From Frankiaceae bacterium (GTDB taxonomy: Bacteria > Actinomycetota > Actinomycetes > BP-191): a stretch of DNA of 64,000 bases. Below, in pieces: positions 58,826-64,000 of this stretch. The notes beneath the pieces were generated by a model. That model worked only from the letters and a program-made list of their open reading frames with translations. It was not told the DNA's origin and made no database searches. Position numbers and translations under genes: made by a program. The stretch covers positions 1 through 64,000 of the forward strand of contig DATMES010000002.1 of NCBI GenBank assembly GCA_035556555.1. The letters run 5' to 3'. Position 1 is the stretch's first letter. Every line of letters starts with the position of its first letter.

Positions 58826-60145
58826 ATGCGCCGCCTCGTACTCGCGTCCGTGATCGCGCTGCCGTTCCTGGCCGTGCCCGCTTCCGGCGCCGCGCCGTAC
58901 ACCGGCGACCCGCTCGCGAAGGGAGTCGGGAAGGACATCGTTCCCGTCGCCCACATCGCCTACAAGAGCGGCACCGACATCGAGTTCGCCACGGTGAAGG
59001 GCCACGACTACGCCGTCGCGCCGTCGCAGGGCAACGCCGGCGGCCTGCGGCTCATCAACATCGACAAGCCCGAGCGGCCCAAGGTCACCGGCTTCCTGTC
59101 GTGCCCCGTCAGCCAGAACGACGTCCAGGTCCGCGGCAGCCTCGTCCTCCTGGGCGTCGACGGCGGCACCAGCGCCGCCGACAGCGACGCGCCGTGCTTC
59201 CGGCAGATCAAGCAGGAGGCCAAGACCGGCCTGCTCGTCATCTCGATCGCCAACCCGGCCAAGCCGGTGTCCATCGGCTTCGTGCCGATCTCGTACGGCG
59301 TCCACAACGCCACCTGGCACCCCGGCGGCCGGTACGTCTACATCAGCGACAGCGAGCTGACCCCCGACACGGGCATCCCGCCGGGCGGCCGCATCCAGAT
59401 CGTCGACATCGGCAACCCGCGCAAGCCGAAGCACGTCTCGACCTTCAAGCTCATCGGTGACCGGATGTCGACGCACGACATCACGTTCAACAAGAAGGGC
59501 AACCGCGCGTACATCGCGGCGCTTCAGGAGACGTACATCCTCGACACCACCTCCCCGGCGGAGCCGAAGGAGATCGCGCGCATCGAGGACCCGTCGATCA
59601 ACATCAGCCACGGCGCCGACCCGACGCCCGACGGCAAGTACCTCCTCGTCTCCGACGAGCAGGCCGGTGCCATCGCGAACGGCGTCTGCAACGTCGGCGG
59701 CGTGCACGTCTTCGACCTCACCGTCGAGGCCGTGCCGGTCAAGGTCGGCTTCTGGACGATGAACCCCGCCAACTCGATCACCGCGACGACCAACAGCAAC
59801 ACGCTGACCTGCACGGCGCACGTCCTCGACTACGCCGCCAACGGCAAGACGTGGACCAACGCCAACTACGCCGCCGGCATCCGCGTGAACTCCGCGACCG
59901 AGGTCATCGGCCGGCCGACCGAGCTCGCGTACTTCACGCCGGACGACGCCAACACGTGGAGCGCGAAGACGTACAAGGACCCGCGCTACATCTTCGCCAA
60001 CGACCTCAGCCGCGGCTTCGACGTCTACAAGTGGGTGCCGGGCAAGGGCGTGACCAACACGCGCACGCCGGGCGCGCCGCTGACGTTCCGCTCGCCGTCG
60101 CCGTACAAGGTCGGCGGGTACTGCTTCAACGTCGGCAAGATCTAG
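58826..60145 (+). CDS. Exported LVIVD-repeat beta-propeller protein
   Basis: ATG 58826 follows ACAGGAGAGTGCCC. The 439-residue product has a signal peptide (MRRLVLASVIALPFLAVPAS) and LVIVD-type blades (GGLRLINIDKPERPKVTGFL, GLLVISIANPAKPVSIGFVP, GRIQIVDIGNPRKPKHVSTF, ETYILDTTSPAEPKEIARIE). It is related to the protein at 47475. The C-terminal part (SRGFDVYKWVPGKG, YCFNVGKI) closes the propeller. No enzyme motif. It ends at a strong terminator. Confidence 0.88.
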   Translation: MRRLVLASVIALPFLAVPASGAAPYTGDPLAKGVGKDIVPVAHIAYKSGTDIEFATVKGHDYAVAPSQGNAGGLRLINIDKPERPKVTGFLSCPVSQNDVQVRGSLVLLGVDGGTSAADSDAPCFRQIKQEAKTGLLVISIANPAKPVSIGFVPISYGVHNATWHPGGRYVYISDSELTPDTGIPPGGRIQIVDIGNPRKPKHVSTFKLIGDRMSTHDITFNKKGNRAYIAALQETYILDTTSPAEPKEIARIEDPSINISHGADPTPDGKYLLVSDEQAGAIANGVCNVGGVHVFDLTVEAVPVKVGFWTMNPANSITATTNSNTLTCTAHVLDYAANGKTWTNANYAAGIRVNSATEVIGRPTELAYFTPDDANTWSAKTYKDPRYIFANDLSRGFDVYKWVPGKGVTNTRTPGAPLTFRSPSPYKVGGYCFNVGKI

Positions 60146-60160
60146 CACCTCACGTTCGTC

Positions 60161-60199
60161 CCGAGAGCCCCGGCCCCGTACGACGGCCGGGGCTCTCGG
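60161..60199 (+). terminator. Strong hairpin terminator
   Basis: A perfect 15-bp stem (60161-60175 with 60185-60199) and a 9-nt loop lie 15 nt after the LVIVD gene stop, followed by CTTGTC. The best terminator in the window. Confidence 0.93.
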
Positions 60200-60283
60200 C
60201 TTGTCAAGACGCGCGCGTTCTGCCGATGCAGCGGGAGTGACTCAGGTCCCTGTGGCGGCCCGGCGACCTGCCGCTGCCCGCGC

Positions 60284-60299
60284 TCACCCGAACGGGTGA
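60284..60299. promoter_or_regulatory. Inverted repeat TCACCCG-AA-CGGGTGA
   Basis: A perfect 7-bp inverted repeat with a 2-nt centre lies 86 nt upstream of the first small ORF at 60386 in a stretch (60200-60385) with no gene. It has the size of an operator for a dimeric regulator. Confidence 0.45.
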
Positions 60300-60385
60300 A
60301 GTTCCGCACGACGACGATCCGGCCGGACATGGACAGGGTGAGCGCCGCTACGGCGCCCCGGTCGCGACGGAGGGTGTGCGGACGC

Positions 60386-60445
60386 ATGACTGACGACCTC
60401 ACGCCGACGCCGACCGGCTGGTCCGACGGCGGGAGCACCTCATGA
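60386..60445 (+). CDS. Possible 19-residue leader ORF
   Basis: ATG 60386 (after GGAGGGTGTGCGGACGC) encodes MTDDLTPTPTGWSDGGSTS and stops as ATGA within the start of the next ORF. It is too short to judge alone, but the good ribosome-binding site and the overlap suggest real translation. Confidence 0.35.
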   Translation: MTDDLTPTPTGWSDGGSTS

Positions 60446-60552
60446 GCGAGATCACGACGGAGCGGCACAGCGAGGCCGTACGGCCGGTCGTGCCGCGGGT
60501 ACCGCGGGGCGCGCTGGCCGCGCTGGCGTCGCCGCGCGCCGCGCGACGGTGA
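60442..60552 (+). CDS. Small basic ORF of 36 residues
   Basis: ATG 60442 overlaps the previous stop and follows GACGGCGGGAGCACCTC. The product (MSEITTERHSEAVRPVVPRV, then PRGALAALASPRAARR) is basic and of low complexity. It may be the N-terminus of the next protein separated by a frameshift, since the next frame starts 4 nt after its stop. Confidence 0.35.
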   Translation: MSEITTERHSEAVRPVVPRVPRGALAALASPRAARR

Positions 60553-60556
60553 GGCG

Positions 60557-60865
60557 GTGGCCTCCTCCGGCCGTCGCAACGCGCTCGCGCCCGGCGGCCT
60601 GCTGCACTGCAGTCGACTCAGCGACGCCGCCCCCGATGCGGCGCGGAAGCGCCTCACGGCCGACGGCTACGCCGTCACGTGGGCCGGCGGCTCCGCGCCC
60701 CCGCGCGGCAGCCGGGTCACGCTGGCGTACGTCTCCGACACCGCGCCGAGGACGGTCGAGCTGACCGCGGTCACCCCCGTCGACGCGAGGTACGCCGCGC
60801 AGTCCTGGCTCGGCTTCACGCCGTCCGCGAGAGCGGCCGGCGATCGCGGCTACGCGGCCTGCTGA
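60557..60865 (+). CDS. Small hypothetical protein (102 residues)
   Basis: From GTG 60557 the product reads GGLLHCSRLSDAAPDAARKR, then LTADGYAVTWAGG and SRVTLAYVSDTAPRTVELTA. The order Cys-x-(R/L)-x-L, helical segment, TADGYAVTW strand and VTLAYVSD strand is that of a small alpha/beta exported or anchored protein part; the start lacks a signal peptide, so the true N-terminus may lie in the preceding frame. No family assigned. The gene ends 183 nt from the convergent glutamate permease gene; bases 60866-61048 show nothing I can name. Confidence 0.45.
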   Translation: MASSGRRNALAPGGLLHCSRLSDAAPDAARKRLTADGYAVTWAGGSAPPRGSRVTLAYVSDTAPRTVELTAVTPVDARYAAQSWLGFTPSARAAGDRGYAAC

Positions 60866-61048
60866 CGGGCTCAGCCGACCGACGCGGCGAGCGGTGAGTC
60901 TGGACAGCCATTCTCACCGGTTGAGCACGATCGATAGTCCATACCCACCGGTAACCTCGACGCCAAGCCGTGTCGATGGGAAGGGCTCCGGGTTGCGGCC
61001 TGTGCGGGGAGAAGACGCAGAACGCACCGCGAAGGCGCGGGCGAGGCC

Positions 61049-61912
61049 CTACGGCGCCTTGGGGTCGATGACGGTGAGGTCCTCGACGCCCGTCACCGTC
61101 GTCGCGGCGCCGCCGTAACGGCGCTGCTGCCGTCCCTCCAGCCATCGCGCGGTACGCGACAGGCCGATGTTGATGACGATGAACGTCACCGCCACCAGCA
61201 GTGCGATCTGCAGCAGCGACTCGGGGAACTGCCCGCTCGCGAAGCGCCCGCGCCGGACCATCTCCTCGTAGCCGATGGCGAAGCCGAGGGAGGTGTCCTT
61301 GAAGAGGGTGACGAGCTGGCTGATGATCGACGGCAGCATCCGGCGGACCGCCTGCGGCACGACGACGAGGCTCATGGTCTGCCGGTACGTCAGCCCGACG
61401 GCGTACGCCGCCTCCGACTGCCCCTTGTCGAGCGACAGGATGCCGGCGCGGAAGATCTCGGCCAGCACCGCGCCCTGGTAAAGCGTCAGGCCGACGACCA
61501 CGTACGCCAGCAGCGACAGCTCGTAGCCGTACTTCGGCAGCAGGAGAGCGGCGCCGAGGATGAAGAGCAGCTGCGGCATGCCGCGGAACGTCTCCACGAC
61601 GAAGCCGGCGAGCCACCGCAGGGGCGCGGCGCGGGAGAGCCTGCCCAGCGCGAGCACGGTCGCCAGCACCAGCGCGAGCGCCATCGCCACGAGCGCGGCC
61701 TTGACGTTGTTGAGCAGCCCCTGGCCGAGGAACTTCAGCAGGTCCGGGTTGCCGAGGTTGGCCCAGCGCCGGCCCTCGAGCTGGCCCTTGTCGGCGAGCT
61801 TCTGGAGCACGACGACGGCGAGCAGCGCGAGGAGGGCGTACGCGACCCACGACGCCATGCGGACGCGGCGTCGGCCGCGCGGGCCGAGCTCGTCGTAGAG
61901 GACGGCGCTCAT
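61049..61912 (-). CDS. gluD: Glutamate/amino-acid ABC permease (GluD-like)
   Basis: The 287-residue permease has a first helix near 25-45 and the HisM-type core: ALALVLATVLALGRLSRAAP, then RWLAGFVVETFRGMPQLLFI and the EAA loop SLDKGQSEAAYAVGLTYRQT followed by VPQAVRRMLPSIISQLVTLF. It is the last gene of a minus-strand operon (ATP-binding, substrate-binding, GluC, GluD order) as in Corynebacterium gluABCD. ATG 61912 overlaps the GluC stop (ATGA). It forms the channel with the GluC-like subunit. Confidence 0.92.
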   Translation of the reverse strand: MSAVLYDELGPRGRRRVRMASWVAYALLALLAVVVLQKLADKGQLEGRRWANLGNPDLLKFLGQGLLNNVKAALVAMALALVLATVLALGRLSRAAPLRWLAGFVVETFRGMPQLLFILGAALLLPKYGYELSLLAYVVVGLTLYQGAVLAEIFRAGILSLDKGQSEAAYAVGLTYRQTMSLVVVPQAVRRMLPSIISQLVTLFKDTSLGFAIGYEEMVRRGRFASGQFPESLLQIALLVAVTFIVINIGLSRTARWLEGRQQRRYGGAATTVTGVEDLTVIDPKAP

Positions 61913-62553
61913 CGCTTGAACGCCACCTTCCGCTCCACCAGCCCGGTCAGCAGGCCCGCGGGGATGGTGATGAGGAGGTACGCGATCGCGGTGCCGACGA
62001 GGAGTGGCAGCGTGGCGGCGTTGCGCTCGGTGAGCGAGTCGAACTGCGACGTCAGCTCCACGACGGCGAACACCGAGGCGATGGCGCTGTTCTTGACCAG
62101 CGCGATGAACAGGCTGCCGATCGGCTGCACGACGGTACGCAGCGCCTGCGGCAGGACGACGTAGCCGATGGTCTGGCCGAACGTCAGCCCGAGCGAGCGG
62201 GCGGCCTCCGCCTGGCCGGCGGCGACGGTGTTGATGCCCGAGCGCACGGCCTCGGCGACGAACGCGCCGGTGTAGACACCGAGCACCATGACGGCGAAGC
62301 CGAAGAACGAGAACGTCACGCCGGCCTTCGGCAGCCCGAAGACCGCGAGCGCGAAGAACGCCGTCAGCGGCACGTTGCGGAACGTCTCGACGTAGATCAG
62401 CCCGGCCGCCCGCAGAGGGGCGACCGGGCTGACCCGGAACGTCGCGATGACGAACCCGAGGAGCAGCGCGAGCGCGAACGACACCACGCTCAACCAGACC
62501 GTCGAACGGATCCCGGCGCCGTAGGCGTCGAGGTTCCGCAGGACGACGTCCAT
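61909..62553 (-). CDS. gluC: Glutamate/amino-acid ABC permease (GluC-like)
   Basis: The 214-residue permease has about five helices and the family core: LLLGFVIATFRVSPVAPLRA, then LIYVETFRNVPLTAFFALAV and the EAA loop TVAAGQAEAARSLGLTFGQT with VLPQALRTVVQPIGSLFIAL. It pairs with the GluD-like subunit downstream. ATG 62553, 32 nt after the binding-protein gene stop. The family imports glutamate or other polar amino acids. Confidence 0.93.
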   Translation of the reverse strand: MDVVLRNLDAYGAGIRSTVWLSVVSFALALLLGFVIATFRVSPVAPLRAAGLIYVETFRNVPLTAFFALAVFGLPKAGVTFSFFGFAVMVLGVYTGAFVAEAVRSGINTVAAGQAEAARSLGLTFGQTIGYVVLPQALRTVVQPIGSLFIALVKNSAIASVFAVVELTSQFDSLTERNAATLPLLVGTAIAYLLITIPAGLLTGLVERKVAFKR

Positions 62554-62585
62554 CGCGCTGCCTCGGGTCCGGTGTAGCTAGCCGA

Positions 62586-63458
62586 CTAGTAGCGGTCGAC
62601 CGGCGGCGGGGTCGGCATGGTCGGCTGGACCTTGCCGAGCGCCTTGTCGTACGCGGCCTTGTAGCGGCCGTCGGTGTACGACTTCTCGAGGATGTCGTTG
62701 ATGAAGTTGCGGAAGTCGGTGTCGTCCTTCTTCACGCCGATGCCGTACGGCTCGGTGCTGAACGGCGCGTTGACCAGCTTGAACTCGTCGGGCGCCTGCT
62801 CGATGAGGCCGAGCAGGATGACGTTGTCGGTCGACACGGCCTCGACCTGGCCGTTGCGCAGCGCCTCGACGCACTCGGTGTACGTGCCGAGGAGCGTGAG
62901 CTTGGCCGTCGGGATCTCGGTCTTGATCCGCTCGGCCGGGGTGGAGCCGGTCGCGGAGCAGACCTTCTTGCCGGCGAGGCTGTCCTTGCCGGTGATCGTC
63001 GTGTTGTCCTTCTTCACGAGGATGTCCTGGCCGGCGGTGTAGTACGGCCCGGCGAAGGCGACCTTCGTCTTGCGGTCGTCGTTGATGGTGTACGTCGCGA
63101 CGACGAAGTCGACGGTGCCGTTGATGATGAAGTCCTCGCGGTTCTTCGAGATCGACTCGACGAACTCGATGCCGCTCTCGGCGATGCCGAGCTCCGCCGC
63201 GATCATCTTCGCGATCTCGACGTCGAAGCCCTCGACCTTGCCGGAGACGCCCTTGAGGCCGAACAGCGGCTGGTCGAACTTCGTGCCGATCTTGACCTTG
63301 CCGGCCTTGTTCAGCTTCTCCATCGTCGACCCGGCGGCGAAGTTCTTGTCGCCTCCGGTGCCGACGCCGTCCGAGCCACCGTCGTCGTCGCCACAGGCGA
63401 CCGTGCCGAACGTGAGGGCGGCGGCGACCGCCAGCGTGAGCAACCTGCGTGAGCGCAT
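62586..63458 (-). CDS. gluB: Glutamate/amino-acid ABC transporter substrate-binding lipoprotein (GluB-like)
   Basis: The 290-residue protein has a lipoprotein signal with lipobox TVAC (Cys22) and the SBP_bac_3 fold: KIGTKFDQPLFGLKGVSGKV, EGFDVEIAKMIAAELGI, VDFVVATYTINDDRKTKVAF, AGPYYTAGQDILVK, KKVCSATGSTPAERI and PYGIGVKKDDTDFRNFINDI. The Arg in the NDDRKTKVAFAGPY segment usually binds the amino-acid carboxylate. It sits between the ATPase gene upstream and the permeases downstream. Confidence 0.95.
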   Translation of the reverse strand: MRSRRLLTLAVAAALTFGTVACGDDDGGSDGVGTGGDKNFAAGSTMEKLNKAGKVKIGTKFDQPLFGLKGVSGKVEGFDVEIAKMIAAELGIAESGIEFVESISKNREDFIINGTVDFVVATYTINDDRKTKVAFAGPYYTAGQDILVKKDNTTITGKDSLAGKKVCSATGSTPAERIKTEIPTAKLTLLGTYTECVEALRNGQVEAVSTDNVILLGLIEQAPDEFKLVNAPFSTEPYGIGVKKDDTDFRNFINDILEKSYTDGRYKAAYDKALGKVQPTMPTPPPVDRY

Positions 63459-63481
63459 TCGGGTGGCCCTTTCTCTTCTAC

Positions 63482-64000
63482 CTAGTGGGGCAGGATCTTG
63501 GACAGGAAGTCGCGTGCCCGTTCGCTCTCGGGCGCGCTGAAGAACTGGTCGGGCGGCGCCTGCTCCACGATCCGCCCCTCGTCCATGAACACCACACGCT
63601 TCGCGACCCCGCGCGCGAAGCCCATCTCGTGCGTGATGACGAGCATCGTCATGCCGTCCGCGGCCAGCTCCGTCATCACCTCCAGGACCTCCTGGATGAA
63701 CTCCGGGTCGAGCGCGGACGTCGGCTCGTCGAACAGCAGCAGCTTGGGGTCCATCGCGAGCGCGCGGGCGATGGCCGCGCGCTGCTGCTGACCGCCGGAC
63801 AGCTCGGCCGGGTACGCGTGCGCCTTGCCGGCGATCCCCACGCGGTCGAGCAGCTCCATGGCGCGGCGTTCGGCGTCGGCCTTGGAGACCTTGCGCGCCT
63901 TGACCGGTCCCAGCGTGACGTTGCCGAGAACGGTCTTGTGCGCGAACAGGTTGAAGCTCTGGAACACCATCCCCACGTCGGCGCGCAGCCGCGCCAGCGC
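63482..64000 (-). CDS. gluA: Glutamate/amino-acid ABC transporter ATP-binding protein (GluA-like), cut by window edge
   Basis: The visible ~172 C-terminal residues begin ALARLRADVGMVFQSFNLFA, with the Q-loop FQSFNLF, signature LSGGQQQRAAIARALAM, Walker B LLLFDEPTSALDPE and switch His in LVITHEMGFA. The Walker A and start lie beyond base 64000. It is the first gene of the glu-type operon and supplies energy for uptake. Confidence 0.95.
   Translation of the reverse strand, partial: ALARLRADVGMVFQSFNLFAHKTVLGNVTLGPVKARKVSKADAERRAMELLDRVGIAGKAHAYPAELSGGQQQRAAIARALAMDPKLLLFDEPTSALDPEFIQEVLEVMTELAADGMTMLVITHEMGFARGVAKRVVFMDEGRIVEQAPPDQFFSAPESERARDFLSKILPH

Noticed and set aside
60866-61048. Riboswitch or small RNA in the gap before the glutamate permease end
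   Set aside because: The gap is downstream of both flanking genes, and I could not find a conserved core or convincing paired structure.

Overview
The window comes from a high-GC actinobacterium. Reasons: very GC-rich coding, many GTG starts, stop/start overlaps of the GTGA/ATGA type, SARP/BTAD-type regulation, Ltp and I36 families, and a glutamate ABC operon of the actinomycete gluABCD kind. I cannot name a genus. No rRNA or complete tRNA gene was seen.

Bases 1-21,800 read as an accessory region with visibly lower GC than the rest. It starts with the end of an IS110-type transposase and holds many short Sec-exported proteins of unknown function, a phospholipase-C-like protein with inserted membrane segments, a DUF4238 protein, a kelch-repeat exoprotein and a broken tyrosine integrase. 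Three ~200-260 bp direct repeats (about 7.2, 9.6 and 13.0 kb), plus a degenerate fourth, carry the 3' part of a tRNA-Thr(TGT)-like gene and look like stacked attachment sites. A 374-nt piece of the phospholipase gene was copied next to the first repeat. Then come a lipoprotein, an adaptor/ATPase/permease exporter of the MacB type (15.9-19.0 kb), a BNR-type exoprotein and an Ltp-family surface protein.

Bases 21.9-27.6 kb hold a PhoX-like Tat protein, small exported/unknown genes and a UvrA-like ATPase, flavoprotein-like, VOC and AraC group. Bases 27.7-47.3 kb are an almost complete contractile injection system (CIS/eCIS). A minus-strand operon encodes sheath, two tube proteins, LysM adaptor, VgrG-like spike, gp25 wedge, baseplate J-like and tail-I-like proteins and a zinc-ribbon/membrane/discoidin-like protein. 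A second minus-strand operon encodes a LuxR-type regulator, a DUF4255 cap and an AAA+ ATPase. PAAR-like tip, membrane Ig-like protein and DUF4157 genes are on the plus strand. Three proteins of the locus share an N-terminal AAGNAAV-type motif and are the best cargo candidates: one with a possible Cys/His/acid triad, one with HELGH, one with HELAH. A BTAD/SARP-like protein with a degenerate P-loop is the likely regulator, and a triple CTTGACG repeat at 11-bp period lies in the divergent promoter at 44.6 kb.

Bases 47.4-60.2 kb hold surface-exported proteins (two LVIVD-type propellers, a 1,274-residue BNR/von Willebrand A protein), a beta-carbonic anhydrase, a short AMP-binding protein, an orphan sugar-type permease, a TetR regulator and a YceI/response regulator/histidine kinase operon. 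After a strong terminator at 60.18 kb and a chain of small ORFs, the window ends inside a glutamate-type ABC uptake operon (61.0-64.0 kb, minus strand).
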